DNA of 64,000 bases. Source: a bacterium (GTDB taxonomy: Bacteria; Zhuqueibacterota; QNDG01; JAFGCO01). Location: contig JAFGGN010000032.1 of assembly GCA_016930535.1 (NCBI GenBank), forward strand, positions 1 to 64,000, given 5' to 3'. The notes beneath the pieces are model-generated. The model did no database searches and had not been told where the DNA came from. It was given only the letters and a program-made list of their open reading frames with translations. Both the position numbers and the translations under genes were made by a program. Of the stretch, positions 45,813 through 56,573 are shown in pieces (within the stretch, counting starts at the first letter, position 1; every line of letters starts with the position of its first letter).

Positions 45813-47489
45813 ATGCTGAAATCACTTTATATCGAAAATTACGCTCTGATCGAAAAGCTGCAAATTCAATTCGGGAAGGGCCTCAATGTCATTACCGGTG
45901 AAACCGGTACCGGAAAAAGCATCATCCTGGGCGCACTTGGCCTAATCCTCGGCGACAGGGCGAAATCCGACATGATCCGGCAGGACGCGGATAGGGCGGT
46001 CGTTGAGGCCGTCATCGCGGTTTCAGTATATCCGGACATGGATATTCTGCAGGACACCGGGGATGAGCTGATCATCCGTCGTGAAGTTTACGCAAACGGA
46101 AGAAGCCGGTGTTTCGTAAACGATTCACCGGTTCAGCTGAACGTGCTGTCTGACCTGGGGAATTATTTGATCGACCTGCACGGCCAGCATGAACATCAAT
46201 CGCTTTTTAAAATCGAAAACCACCTTCAGTATCTCGATAATTATGGCGGTTATCAGGATCTCCTGATCCAGGTAAAGGATCTTTTTGCCCTCTATCAGGA
46301 TTGCGACCGGGCCCTTGACGCAATGAAAAACCAGGAAACCCTGATACACAGCAAAGAAGAGCTGCTGCGGTTTCAAGTCAGCGAAATCGAGAAGATTAAT
46401 CCGAAAACAGGTGAGGATACGGCGCTCGAATCTGAGGAACGGATCCTGCGCAATGCGGAAAAACTTCATGAAACCGTTCAGCTGATCCAGGATCTTGTTT
46501 ACGATGGCGAGGGTTCTGTGATCGAGCGGCTGTCCCGTGCCGCACAGGTGCTCACCCAACAGAACATGATCGACAAGAAATTCGAGAAATGGGCCGAGGA
46601 CTGCGATTCGGCCAGAATTCTGGCACAGGAGATGGTTCACGGACTTCAGAATTTTGTTTCTCAAAATGATTTCAACCCGGAACATCTGCAGGAAATCAGG
46701 GAACGGCTGAATGCGCTTTCCTTTTTGAAAAAAAAGTACGGGACTACACTGGATGAGGTGCTCAAGTTTTTATCCGAATCACAGGAAGCACTGGCCCGGA
46801 TAACGGGCCTGGACGACCAGATACGTCAAAAAGAACAGGAATTGCAGGATATCCGGGAAAAACTCTCACAATCCTGCATTCAGCTTTCAAATGAGAGACG
46901 CGGGATCACGCCAAAACTGAATGCCGAACTGATTCAAATTTTAAGGGACCTGGGGCTCTCTCATGCAGAGATCGAGATCAGGATTACACAAAAGGAGCAC
47001 ACGAAGGGACCGGTCACATGGGAAGGGAAGAAATTGTCCGTTACAGAAAAAGGATTCGATCAGGCTGAGTTCCTTATCTCACTGAATCCGGGCGAACAGC
47101 CCAGGCCTCTGCGGCAAATCGCGTCTGGCGGTGAAATTTCGAGAATCATGCTTGCGATTAAAACGGTCATGGCTGAAAGCGACAATATACCCATTCTCGT
47201 ATTCGATGAAATCGATACCGGTATTTCGGGCCGTGTCGCCCGCGTCGTAGGTAAAAATCTCAGGGCTGTATCACAGAAACATCAGATCGTCTGCATCACA
47301 CATCTGCCGCAAATCGCCTCGATGGCCGATGCACATTACGCCGTGCTCAAAATAACGGAACAGGGGCGCACGAGAACACAGGTCAGACGACTCGGGGACG
47401 ACGATCGCATCATTGAAATTGCCAAACTTCTGGGTGGTGAAACCGTCACGGAAACCGCCATTCAGAGTGCACGGGAATTACTGCAATGA
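45813..47489 (+). CDS. recN: DNA repair protein RecN
   Basis: A 558-residue SMC-like ATPase for double-strand break repair. The N-terminal lobe has LYIENYALIEKLQIQF and Walker A GETGTGKS (residues 29-36). A helical coiled-coil middle follows (about 150-370, with QFEVSEIEK-like and LSFLKKKYGTTLDEV). The C-terminal lobe has the signature ASGGEISRIMLAIKTV, Walker B ILVFDEIDTGISG, and the switch region CITHLPQIASMAD. The length matches E. coli RecN (553). It overlaps the murA start by 4 nt. Confidence 0.96.
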   Translation: MLKSLYIENYALIEKLQIQFGKGLNVITGETGTGKSIILGALGLILGDRAKSDMIRQDADRAVVEAVIAVSVYPDMDILQDTGDELIIRREVYANGRSRCFVNDSPVQLNVLSDLGNYLIDLHGQHEHQSLFKIENHLQYLDNYGGYQDLLIQVKDLFALYQDCDRALDAMKNQETLIHSKEELLRFQVSEIEKINPKTGEDTALESEERILRNAEKLHETVQLIQDLVYDGEGSVIERLSRAAQVLTQQNMIDKKFEKWAEDCDSARILAQEMVHGLQNFVSQNDFNPEHLQEIRERLNALSFLKKKYGTTLDEVLKFLSESQEALARITGLDDQIRQKEQELQDIREKLSQSCIQLSNERRGITPKLNAELIQILRDLGLSHAEIEIRITQKEHTKGPVTWEGKKLSVTEKGFDQAEFLISLNPGEQPRPLRQIASGGEISRIMLAIKTVMAESDNIPILVFDEIDTGISGRVARVVGKNLRAVSQKHQIVCITHLPQIASMADAHYAVLKITEQGRTRTQVRRLGDDDRIIEIAKLLGGETVTETAIQSARELLQ

Positions 47490-48760
47490 TTCGAATGGAC
47501 AAATTTGTCATTCACAGCGGCAGACCGTTAAAGGGGCATGTGGTCATCAGCGGATCAAAAAATGCCGTACTGCCCATTATGGCGGCGACTTTGCTGGCGG
47601 ATGGCGCCTATGAAATAGACAATGTACCGGATCTGCGCGACGTGAAAACCATGAGCAAAATGCTGCTCAGTCTCGGTCAGCATTCTGAATACAGTCAAAA
47701 CCGTCTTCGCATTGTCTCCGGAAAATGTACCTCATTTCAGGCACCGTATGATCTGGTGAAGACCATGAGGGCTTCGGTGTACGTACTTGGCCCCCTGCTT
47801 GCGCGTTATGGTCAGGCATGCGTATCTCTTCCCGGCGGATGCGCCTGGGGCCCCAGGCCCGTCGACCTGCATATCGACGGCATGCGCAAACTTGGCGCGA
47901 AAATCGACATCAAAGAGGGATATATTCACGCACACGCGAAATCTTTGAAGGGCGCCCAAATTGCCTTCGATGTTTCCAGTGTCGGCGCCACAGGAAATGT
48001 GATGATGGCTGCGGTTCTTGCTGATGGTCAAACGGTTATCGAAAATGCCGCACGGGAACCTGAAATTGTCGCATTGGCGCATTTTCTCGTTAAGATGGGC
48101 GCACGTATCGAAGGTATCGGCACGGACCGTATTGAAATCGACGGCGTGGACAGTCTTCATCCGGCCGATGCATCCGTGATCCCGGACCGCATCGAAGCCG
48201 GTACGTTCCTTGTTGCCGGGCACATCACGGGCGGAACCGTGACATTGCATCATGCGGATGCAGGACATCTCACCGCATTGATACAGAAGCTGAGGGACAG
48301 CGGGGCAAAAATTGAAACCGGGAACGGAACAATTTCTGTACAGTCCTCAGGCCGCGTGTTTCCCGTCGATATCACGACGTCCGTGTATCCAGGTTTTCCC
48401 ACGGATATGCAGGCCCAGTGGATGGCCCTGATGTGCATGGCGCGCGGATCTTCCGTGATTACGGATGAAATTTATCTGGATCGTTTTATGCATGTGGCTG
48501 AGCTGCGCCGTCTTGGCGCGCATATCAGTCTGGACCACAATGTTGCGGTCATTAAAGGCTCCGGCCAGCTTTCCGGAGCTCCGGTCATGTCTACGGACCT
48601 TCGTGCAAGCGCCTCGCTCATTCTTGCGGGCCTTGTCGCCAAAGGAAGAACGGACATATCCCGTGTCTATCATATCGACAGGGGATATGAAGGCATCGAA
48701 AGAAAACTCGAAGCGCTCGGCGCGAATATACATCGTGAGCTGGAGGAGCTGGTCACATGA
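47486..48760 (+). CDS. murA: UDP-N-acetylglucosamine 1-carboxyvinyltransferase
   Basis: A 424-residue EPSP-synthase-fold enzyme for the first committed step of peptidoglycan synthesis. [19 protein letters not shown] carries the catalytic Lys and Asn. The PEP-binding/fosfomycin-target Cys119 is present in [14 protein letters not shown], so the usual fosfomycin-sensitive residue is kept. Other conserved blocks are [31 protein letters not shown] and [15 protein letters not shown]. The ATG overlaps the recN stop; a second ATG 9 nt later (MDKFVIHSG) is also possible. Confidence 0.96.
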   Translation: MIRMDKFVIHSGRPLKGHVVISGSKNAVLPIMAATLLADGAYEIDNVPDLRDVKTMSKMLLSLGQHSEYSQNRLRIVSGKCTSFQAPYDLVKTMRASVYVLGPLLARYGQACVSLPGGCAWGPRPVDLHIDGMRKLGAKIDIKEGYIHAHAKSLKGAQIAFDVSSVGATGNVMMAAVLADGQTVIENAAREPEIVALAHFLVKMGARIEGIGTDRIEIDGVDSLHPADASVIPDRIEAGTFLVAGHITGGTVTLHHADAGHLTALIQKLRDSGAKIETGNGTISVQSSGRVFPVDITTSVYPGFPTDMQAQWMALMCMARGSSVITDEIYLDRFMHVAELRRLGAHISLDHNVAVIKGSGQLSGAPVMSTDLRASASLILAGLVAKGRTDISRVYHIDRGYEGIERKLEALGANIHRELEELVT

Positions 48761-48806
48761 TCCGTATCGGAAGGATCAGGGCCTGAACCGGTGACAGGAT
48801 TTATTT

Positions 48807-51800
48807 ATGTCTCAATTCATCCATCTGCATAATCATACGCATTACAGCCTGCTCGACGGTGCCTGCAGAATTAAGGACCTGGTCAAACAGGCCAAAAAAT
48901 TCAATATGCCCGCCGTCGCCATTACGGATCATGGAAACATGTTCGGGGCCATTCATTTTTACACCCAAATGATGAAAGAGGGGATCAAACCGATTATCGG
49001 TATGGAAGCCTATATTGCCCCGAGATCCAGATTTGAAAAGAAGAGCCAGAAAGGCGGGCATGACGCGGCCTATCATCTGATCCTGCTGGCGCGGAATCTG
49101 AAAGGATATCAGAATCTGATGCATTTGTCCTCGATGGCATATCTGGAGGGATTCTATTACAAGCCCCGTATAGATAAGGAACTGCTCGAAAATCATGCTG
49201 ATGGCGTGCTGGCCATGTCCAGCTGCATCAAAGGCGAAGTTCCTTACAAGCTGATTCATGATGACTACGAAGGCGCCCGTGAAGCGGCTTCGTTTTACCG
49301 GGATCTCTTTCAGGATCATTATTATTTCGAAATTCAGGATCACGGCCTGCCTGAAGAGATGAAGGCCAAACAGGGACTCATTGCACTCGGGCGGGAAATG
49401 GGAATTCCGGTCGTAGCGACCAACGATACGCATTATCTGAAACAGGAACATGCGGAGGCCCACGATATTCTGCTGTGCATTCAGACCAATAAGGATTTTG
49501 GTGATCCCAACCGGCTTCGTTTTACCTCCGATCAAATTTACTTTAAATCACCGGATGAAATGAAGACCCTGTTTCAGGATGTGCCGGAGGCCATTTCAAA
49601 CACACTCGAAGTCTCTGAAAAATGTCATCTTTTGCTCGATTCGGACCGTCTTTATCTGCCCGTCTTTCATGTGCCCGAATCTCAAAAAAACATGTCCCTG
49701 GACGCATATTTCGAGGAAAAAGTCTGGGAAGGCGCTTCAAAAAGGTTTTCTGAAGTCACAGCTCAGATCAGGGACCGGCTCACGCATGAAATCGGTGTGA
49801 TCAAGCACATGGGATTCCCCGGATACTTTCTGATTGTGATGGATTTTATACAGGAAGCCAAGAACCAGGGCATTCCGGTCGGACCCGGAAGGGGATCTGC
49901 AGCCGGAAGCCTGGTTTCCTACTGCCTTGAAATCACCAATGTAAATCCCCTTGAATACAGCCTTCTGTTTGAACGGTTCCTGAATCCGGAACGTGTCAGC
50001 ATGCCGGATATCGATATTGATTTCTGCTACGAGCAGCGTGAAAAGGTGATCGATTACGTTAAAAACAAATACGGCGAAAACAATGTGACGCAAATCATCA
50101 CATTCGGCAGCATGAATGCGCGTGCAGTGATCCGTGATGTCGGCCGCGTGCTTAAAATCCCTCTTTCGGATGTGGACCGGATCGCCAAACTGATCCCCCC
50201 GAATACAAAACTAAAAGATGCACTCGATAAAGTCAGCGAATTCAGGGAGCTGTGCGAACAGACGCCTGCCAATAAGCAATTGCTGAACAATGCGCTGGTG
50301 CTTGAAGGATTGGCCAGGCATGCCTCAACCCATGCCGCAGGTGTGGTGATCGCACCGGGCGAACTGACACAATATGTGCCTCTGTTCCGCTCCACACGCC
50401 GGGACGATGCAGGCGACAATTCCGAAGGCGTGGATATCACGACGCAATATGACATGAAATCCCTGGGGAAAGCCGGTTTGCTTAAAATGGACTTTCTCGG
50501 GCTCAGAACACTGACCGTGATCGATCATACGATTAAATCCCTCCGGAGCCGCAATATTGACATCAGTATCGATCAGCTCCCTCTGGATGATCCTGACACG
50601 TACGCGGTTTTCGCAAACGGTGAAACCATCGGTATTTTTCAATTTGAATCTTCCGGCATGCGGGAATATCTGCGAAAACTGAAACCGGAATCCATTGATG
50701 ATCTGATCGCGATGAACGCATTGTATCGTCCGGGTCCTATGGACTGGATCGATGATTTTATCGACCGGAAACTGGAAAGAACCAAAGTCGAGTATCTGCA
50801 TCCGCTGATGGAACCTGTACTCAACGAGACACATGGAATCATTGTCTATCAGGAACAGGTGATGCAGATCGCAAGCGCTTTGGGCGGATTCAGCCTGGGC
50901 GAAGCCGATCTTCTCAGGCGGGCCATGGGTAAAAAAGATCCCGTGTTGATGCAGGAGCAGCGGATAAAGTTCGTTTCCGGTGCGGAGGGGAAGGGGATCA
51001 ATGCGGAACTGGCCAATGAAATTTTCGATGTGATGGACAAATTCGCCGGATATGGTTTCAATAAATCGCATGCCACATGCTATTCAATCGTGGCCTATCA
51101 GACTGCATTTCTGAAAGCACATTATCCGGCAGAATTCATGGCCGCGAACCTGACGTCTGAAATGGGCAATACGGACCGGATCGTGGTTCTTGTTGAAGAC
51201 TGCCGCCGCATGGGAATTCCGATACTGCCTCCTGATATCAATGAAAGCCGGTGTGAATTTGTAGCACAGCCCGAGGGCATCCGTTTCGGCCTGGGCGCCG
51301 TCAAAAATGTGGGAGCAGGTGCCATCGCTTCCATGATTGAATCCCGTTCCGAAGAGGGAAAATTCACATCCATATTCGATCTGTGTGAACGGATCAATTT
51401 AAGACAGGTCAACAAGAAGGTGATTGAAAGCCTCATTCAGGTCGGGGCCATGGATCAGTTCGGTGCAAACCGTCCTCAGCTCATGGCCGTTATGAGCAAA
51501 GCCGTGAGCATGGCCCAGATGGCCCAGCAGGATGCCATACGGGGTCAGACATCCATCTTCGGGGAGGCGTTGCCGAATGAGGAGGCCTATCCCGAGATGC
51601 CTGATCTGCAGCCATGGCCGATGTCCGAGAAACTGAAACGTGAAAAAGAACTCATGGGCATGTATGTGTCCGGCCATCCGCTGGATCCGTTCAGAAAGGA
51701 GCTGGAAGCCTATGCCTGCCCGTGGATCGGCGGATTGCAGGAATTTCAGGCTGCAACACAGGTGCGTTTTGGCGGTATCATCACAGAAGTGCGTCAGCTT

Positions 51801-52259
51801 CTTGACCGCAAAAACAATCCCATGGCATTTTTCAGCCTTGAGGATTTTTCCGGTGTGGCGAGACTGATCGCCTTCAGCGATGTCTTTGAAAAATATCGGG
51901 ATTATATACAAACAGACAGAATGATTTTTATCAAAGGCAAACTGGACCGCAGAGAAAACAGAGATGAACCGACCATTATTGTCAATGAAATCATCCCCAT
52001 CGAGGAAGCGGACATGCAGTTCGCCCGACGGATGATTCTGAAAATTCATCAGACTGCACTCAACAACGGTGAAATTGACCGTGTCCGGTTTCTGTTGTCC
52101 AAGTATCCGGGCGAATGTCAGCTTGTCATGTATCTGTATCAGGGCGAAGACGAGGTCGTTCGTGTCAGGTCCAAAAAATTTAAAATCAATCCCAATCCTG
52201 AACTGATATTCGATTTAAAAACCGTTCTGGGACGGGAAAATGTCAATCTGGAAGGGTAG
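48807..52259 (+). CDS. dnaE: DNA polymerase III alpha subunit
   Basis: A 1150-residue replicative polymerase. The PHP domain has HLHNHTHYSLLDGACR and AITDHGNMFGA with its metal-binding His residues largely intact. The palm has two catalytic Asps, Asp401 and Asp403, in PDIDIDF, followed by the third Asp region. The finger and tandem HhH come after (QEQVMQIASALGGFSLGEADLLRRAMGKKDP split across blocks), then YGFNKSHATCYS. The C-terminal OB domain begins near VRFGGIITEVRQLLDRK. The length and order fit DnaE1 rather than PolC. Confidence 0.97.
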   Translation: MSQFIHLHNHTHYSLLDGACRIKDLVKQAKKFNMPAVAITDHGNMFGAIHFYTQMMKEGIKPIIGMEAYIAPRSRFEKKSQKGGHDAAYHLILLARNLKGYQNLMHLSSMAYLEGFYYKPRIDKELLENHADGVLAMSSCIKGEVPYKLIHDDYEGAREAASFYRDLFQDHYYFEIQDHGLPEEMKAKQGLIALGREMGIPVVATNDTHYLKQEHAEAHDILLCIQTNKDFGDPNRLRFTSDQIYFKSPDEMKTLFQDVPEAISNTLEVSEKCHLLLDSDRLYLPVFHVPESQKNMSLDAYFEEKVWEGASKRFSEVTAQIRDRLTHEIGVIKHMGFPGYFLIVMDFIQEAKNQGIPVGPGRGSAAGSLVSYCLEITNVNPLEYSLLFERFLNPERVSMPDIDIDFCYEQREKVIDYVKNKYGENNVTQIITFGSMNARAVIRDVGRVLKIPLSDVDRIAKLIPPNTKLKDALDKVSEFRELCEQTPANKQLLNNALVLEGLARHASTHAAGVVIAPGELTQYVPLFRSTRRDDAGDNSEGVDITTQYDMKSLGKAGLLKMDFLGLRTLTVIDHTIKSLRSRNIDISIDQLPLDDPDTYAVFANGETIGIFQFESSGMREYLRKLKPESIDDLIAMNALYRPGPMDWIDDFIDRKLERTKVEYLHPLMEPVLNETHGIIVYQEQVMQIASALGGFSLGEADLLRRAMGKKDPVLMQEQRIKFVSGAEGKGINAELANEIFDVMDKFAGYGFNKSHATCYSIVAYQTAFLKAHYPAEFMAANLTSEMGNTDRIVVLVEDCRRMGIPILPPDINESRCEFVAQPEGIRFGLGAVKNVGAGAIASMIESRSEEGKFTSIFDLCERINLRQVNKKVIESLIQVGAMDQFGANRPQLMAVMSKAVSMAQMAQQDAIRGQTSIFGEALPNEEAYPEMPDLQPWPMSEKLKREKELMGMYVSGHPLDPFRKELEAYACPWIGGLQEFQAATQVRFGGIITEVRQLLDRKNNPMAFFSLEDFSGVARLIAFSDVFEKYRDYIQTDRMIFIKGKLDRRENRDEPTIIVNEIIPIEEADMQFARRMILKIHQTALNNGEIDRVRFLLSKYPGECQLVMYLYQGEDEVVRVRSKKFKINPNPELIFDLKTVLGRENVNLEG

Positions 52260-52265
52260 TGACAT

Positions 52266-54104
52266 TTGAAAAGAGATTCTTTTCTGACATATCTGGAGAA
52301 GAACCTGGTCCTTTTCGACGGGGCCATGGGTACGTATATTTATCAAAAAGGCATATTTATCGATAAATGCTATGATGCCCTCAATCTCTCGAATCCGGAT
52401 CTGATACAGAAAATTCATGAAGAATACCTGCATGCAGGAGCGCATGTCATTGAAACCAATACATTCGGCGCCAATCCGTACCAATTAAGAAAGCATAATC
52501 TGCAGAATGAACTGCATCAAATCAACAGGCGGGGAGCCGAGATTGCTCGGTCGGCTGCCGGTGACGGCTTTGTGGCCGGTTCCATGGGGCCCCTGGGTCA
52601 AAACCTTCATCCCTGGGGAGAAATTACAGCAGCGGAAGCAAGAAAAGCTTTCCGTGAACAGGCAGCAGCGTTGTTACAGGGTAATATTGACCTTTTCATA
52701 CTGGAAACGTTTCAGAATCTGAATGAACTCGAAGAGGCTGTCCGGGCGGTCCGGGAAACCGCGCATCTCCCCCTGATTGCCCAGCTTTCCCTGCAGGAAG
52801 ACGGACGCACGATATTCGGAAACAGTCTTGAAGAGATCGCGGAACATCTGAATGTTCTCGACGTCGATGTGATCGGATTGAATTGCGTTCTGGGGCCGAA
52901 GCAGCTGCTTGATGAACTGGAAAAACTGATTCACTATACGGCAAAACCTGTTTCAATTATGCCCAATGCCGGGCTTCCTCAGCGTGTAGACGGGCGAATG
53001 TTTTATATGAGCACGCCTGATTATTTTGGCGTTTATGCCAAACGTTTTATCGATGCGGGTGCACGAATTATCGGCGGATGCTGCGGGACCTCACCGGAAC
53101 ATATCCGGAAAATGGCCGAAGTGATTGCACAGAAACAGACCAGGCTTCATCGTCAGGACAAGATCTCATTGCCGCCGTCCGGGCCAATGAATCTGCCTGA
53201 TCCGGTTCCGATTGAAAAAAAATCAAAACTTGCTGCAAAAATACACAAAAATGGCTATGTCGCTCTGGTAGAAATGGTTTCTCCGAAAGGAACCGATATC
53301 ACACGCCAGATCGAAGGGGCTGAAAAATGCAAGGCCTTTGGCATCGACGCCATCAACATCCCTGACGGACCCCGTGCATCGGCACGCATGAACGGACTGG
53401 CCCTGGCAGTCAAACTGCAGGAAACGGTCGGCATTGAAACCGTACTGCATTATACCTGCCGGGACCGGAATCTGCTGGGCATTCAATCGGATCTGCTGGG
53501 CGCTTCACTGCTTGGCATCAAAAATATCCTGGCCATTACAGGCGATCCGCCTAAAATGGGCGATTATCCGGATGCGACAGCCGTTTTTGATATCGATTCC
53601 ATTGGGCTGGCCAGGTTCATTTCAAATCTGAACCACGGTCTCGACATCGGCCACAATCCCATCGGAAGCCCCACGGGTTTTTTGCTCGGTGTCGGTGTCG
53701 ATCCCAGCAGCATCAATATTGCTCTCGAACTGGATCGGTTCCGGCAAAAAATTGATGCCGGCGCCGAATTTGCGATCACACAGCCCGTTTTTGATATCAA
53801 TACACTGGAGCGATTTCTTGACAAGGCCTCCAGATCAGCTTTTCCCGTCATCGCAGGAATCTGGCCCCTGATCAGCATGCGAAACGCAGAGTTTATGAAA
53901 AATGAAGTCCCGGGTGTACACATTCCTGATGACATTCTGAAGCGGATTTCACAATATGGGTCCAAGGAGGATCAGTTGAAGGCGGGAATTGAGATTGCCC
54001 GTGAAATGGCCGTTCAGGTAAAATCTTTTACGCAGGGTATTCAGATCAGTGCGCCATTCGGCCGTGTTCAAATCGCTCTCGATGTCGCGGAAACCGTCAT
54101 TTAA
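52266..54104 (+). CDS. bifunctional homocysteine S-methyltransferase/methylenetetrahydrofolate reductase
   Basis: A 612-residue fusion. The N-terminal half (1 to about 290) is a homocysteine methyltransferase with [14 protein letters not shown] and the three Zn-ligand cysteines Cys207 (GLNCVLG), Cys272 and Cys273 (GGCCGT). The C-terminal half (about 310-612) is a MetF-type FAD barrel: [51 protein letters not shown] and FAITQPVFD. The fusion is also found in Firmicutes and other bacteria (YitJ type). It would provide 5-methyl-THF and use it or another methyl donor. The TTG start is 6 nt after the dnaE stop. Confidence 0.93.
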   Translation: MKRDSFLTYLEKNLVLFDGAMGTYIYQKGIFIDKCYDALNLSNPDLIQKIHEEYLHAGAHVIETNTFGANPYQLRKHNLQNELHQINRRGAEIARSAAGDGFVAGSMGPLGQNLHPWGEITAAEARKAFREQAAALLQGNIDLFILETFQNLNELEEAVRAVRETAHLPLIAQLSLQEDGRTIFGNSLEEIAEHLNVLDVDVIGLNCVLGPKQLLDELEKLIHYTAKPVSIMPNAGLPQRVDGRMFYMSTPDYFGVYAKRFIDAGARIIGGCCGTSPEHIRKMAEVIAQKQTRLHRQDKISLPPSGPMNLPDPVPIEKKSKLAAKIHKNGYVALVEMVSPKGTDITRQIEGAEKCKAFGIDAINIPDGPRASARMNGLALAVKLQETVGIETVLHYTCRDRNLLGIQSDLLGASLLGIKNILAITGDPPKMGDYPDATAVFDIDSIGLARFISNLNHGLDIGHNPIGSPTGFLLGVGVDPSSINIALELDRFRQKIDAGAEFAITQPVFDINTLERFLDKASRSAFPVIAGIWPLISMRNAEFMKNEVPGVHIPDDILKRISQYGSKEDQLKAGIEIAREMAVQVKSFTQGIQISAPFGRVQIALDVAETVI

Positions 54105-54130
54105 CTTTATGTATTTTAAGGAGAACAGGC

Positions 54131-55582
54131 ATGTCCGAACCATTGTTGTTTGAGATGGGTTCCCCAGGCAGACGCGGATTCAGCCTTCCTGTCTGTGATG
54201 TTCCGGATAAACCGCTTGAAAAAATGGTTCCTCCGGCAACGCTTCGTACGGCCCCTGCAAATCTGCCTGAATTGAGTGAACTGGACGTAATCCGCCATTA
54301 TATTCATCTCTCTGTACAGAATCATCATGTGGATAAAGGATTTTACCCTCTGGGATCCTGTACCATGAAATACAATCCCAAAATCAATGAAGCGATGGCC
54401 CGTATTCCCGGATTTGCACAGCTGCATCCGATGCAGAAAAGCGGGACGGTTCAGGGTGCATTGAAACTCATGGCCGAGCTTTCCTGTTATCTCGGACGCA
54501 TTGCCGGGCTTGATGCTGTGACGCTTCAGCCCGCGGCCGGTGCTCATGGTGAAATGACCGGCATCAAGCTGATGCGTGCGTTTCATGAATCCAAAGGGAA
54601 TCCGCGAAAAACAATTATTTTACCGGATTCCGCACACGGCACCAATCCCGCCAGCGCCACGATTTCCGGTTATGAGACCATTCAGATCCGTTCGTCTGAA
54701 AATGGATTGGTCGATCTGGACGATCTGAAGAAAAATATGAACACGGACGTGGCTGGATTCATGCTGACCAATCCGAATACGCTCGGTTTATTTGAATCAC
54801 AGGTCCTGCAAATCGCGGATATCGTTCACGAAGCCGGCGCATTGCTTTATATGGACGGTGCCAACCTGAACGCCCTTCTGGGAATTGTCCGTCCCGGCGA
54901 TACGGGCTTCGATATCGTTCATTTTAACCTTCATAAAACATTTTCATCCCCTCATGGGGGAGGGGGACCCGGGAGCGGGCCCGTTGGTGTGAAGGACTTT
55001 TTAAAACCGTTCCTTCCCAGTCCGATTCTGGATGTCTGTGATTCCGACCGGTTTGATTTCCAATGGCAGCCCGGTCAATCGATCGGAAAGCTTCAGACAT
55101 TCTGGGGTAATTTTGGAATCATGATACGGGCTTATGTCTATATACGCATGCTGGGTGCTTCCGGCCTGAAGGAGGTCAGCCGGAATGCCATTTTAAATGC
55201 CAATTATCTGATGAGAAAACTGCAGGGACGCTTCCTGCTTCCTCATACGCAGCATCATATGCACGAATTCGTTCTGTCCGGTGATCTCCAGAAGGAGAGC
55301 GGTGTAAAAACACTGGACATGGCCAAACGTCTCCTGGACTTCGGAATACATGCGCCGACTGTCTATTTTCCTTTAATTGTCCATGAAGCCATGATGATCG
55401 AACCGACCGAGACCGAATCCCAGGAAAGTCTGGATCATTTTGCGGATATCATGCTGCAAATAGCGGATGAAGCAGAAAAAAATCCCGGACTCTTAAAAGA
55501 GGCACCGTGTTCCACGCCGGTTTCACGACTCGACGAAGTACAGGCGGCCAGGGTACTGGATGTCAACTACTATAATAAATAG
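54131..55582 (+). CDS. gcvPB: glycine dehydrogenase (decarboxylating) subunit 2
   Basis: A 483-residue P-protein beta half. The PLP Lys is Lys269 in [19 protein letters not shown]. The N-terminal [37 protein letters not shown] and [12 protein letters not shown] are gcvPB signatures. It forms a heterotetramer with GcvPA, but gcvPA, gcvT and gcvH are not in this window. The final 23 nt overlap the start of a response-regulator gene, so downstream signalling genes may be co-transcribed. The RBS (AAGGAG) before ATG 54131 is strong. Confidence 0.95.
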   Translation: MSEPLLFEMGSPGRRGFSLPVCDVPDKPLEKMVPPATLRTAPANLPELSELDVIRHYIHLSVQNHHVDKGFYPLGSCTMKYNPKINEAMARIPGFAQLHPMQKSGTVQGALKLMAELSCYLGRIAGLDAVTLQPAAGAHGEMTGIKLMRAFHESKGNPRKTIILPDSAHGTNPASATISGYETIQIRSSENGLVDLDDLKKNMNTDVAGFMLTNPNTLGLFESQVLQIADIVHEAGALLYMDGANLNALLGIVRPGDTGFDIVHFNLHKTFSSPHGGGGPGSGPVGVKDFLKPFLPSPILDVCDSDRFDFQWQPGQSIGKLQTFWGNFGIMIRAYVYIRMLGASGLKEVSRNAILNANYLMRKLQGRFLLPHTQHHMHEFVLSGDLQKESGVKTLDMAKRLLDFGIHAPTVYFPLIVHEAMMIEPTETESQESLDHFADIMLQIADEAEKNPGLLKEAPCSTPVSRLDEVQAARVLDVNYYNK

Positions 55583-56573
55583 AGCCGCGGCTGCATCGGC
55601 ATTTTCTTCATTGCTGAAGCGGGAAAAAGGCATCATTCTGCTGGTAAGTGACGTTCACAACAGCAGATTGTTAATCAGGACCCACTTGAGCTCCGCCGGG
55701 CATCGTGTTGTCGTATGGCACCCGGGGGACAATGTCATCACCATGGCCCAGGAACATCAGACGGATATCGTTATTCTTGATATGCCTCTCCTGCATGAAG
55801 ACGGGTATGTGTTGTGCCGGTTGCTGAAAAAAAATCCGAAGACCGAACTGATCCCGGTTGTACTGCTGACCGAATATTTTCACGAGGAAACAGCGGATTT
55901 GGGCTACAGTGCCGGAGCCGACGATTTTCTGAACAAACCCGTCAACCGGCTTGAACTGCTCGCACGCATCCGTTCACTGATACGGATCAAACATCTTTAT
56001 GAGGCACTCGAGGAAAAAATTCTGGAACTCGAAAATACGCAGAACCGCCTGCAGGAGCTGGTCATTCGCGACGAGCTTTCAGGTGTTTACAATTATCGTT
56101 TTTTTCAGCAGCAGCTGCATCAGGAAATTTTAAGAAGCCTGAGATTTGAATATCCCGTTTCGCTCATTATCATGGATATCGATAATTTTAAAAAATACAA
56201 CGATCAATTCGGTCATCCGCAGGGAGATAAAATTATCAAGCGATTTGCATCACTCATTAAGGACAATATCCGGAAAGTCGATATACTGTCGAGATATGGC
56301 GGGGATGAATTCGCATTGATTTTACCGAATACCAGCAGGCAGGCCGCCATTTCCGTGGCGGACAAACTGCGTTCGGTTGTGGAACATGCCTATTTCCCCG
56401 GGGCCAAAAGAGCGCAAAAAGGAATTACACTGAGTGCGGGCGTAGCCAGTTATCCGGCTGATGCCATGGATGCGGAAGAATTGCTGCAATTATCGGATAT
56501 TGCACTGTATATGGCCAAGGAAAAAGGGAAAAACCAGATCGCGTCCGTCGATTCTGTACATGATTCGAATTAA
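55560..56573 (+). CDS. response regulator with GGDEF (diguanylate cyclase) output domain
   Basis: A 337-residue cytosolic protein. The receiver domain (about 25-140) has acidic LLVSDVHNS, phospho-acceptor Asp74 in [13 protein letters not shown], and Lys127 in [13 protein letters not shown] coiled-coil linker ([20 protein letters not shown]) leads to the GGDEF domain (170-330). The catalytic motif GGDEF is at 247-251, and the RxxD feedback site RKVD is at 238-241, correctly 5 residues upstream, so c-di-GMP synthesis with product inhibition is expected. It overlaps gcvPB by 23 nt and the next kinase gene by 14 nt. Confidence 0.92.
   Translation: MSTTIINRAAAASAFSSLLKREKGIILLVSDVHNSRLLIRTHLSSAGHRVVVWHPGDNVITMAQEHQTDIVILDMPLLHEDGYVLCRLLKKNPKTELIPVVLLTEYFHEETADLGYSAGADDFLNKPVNRLELLARIRSLIRIKHLYEALEEKILELENTQNRLQELVIRDELSGVYNYRFFQQQLHQEILRSLRFEYPVSLIIMDIDNFKKYNDQFGHPQGDKIIKRFASLIKDNIRKVDILSRYGGDEFALILPNTSRQAAISVADKLRSVVEHAYFPGAKRAQKGITLSAGVASYPADAMDAEELLQLSDIALYMAKEKGKNQIASVDSVHDSN

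Noticed and set aside
52200..52266. SAM riboswitch or methionine-type control before the methyltransferase/MTHFR fusion
   Set aside because: Only 6 nt separate it from dnaE, and no aptamer is visible in the coding sequence before it.
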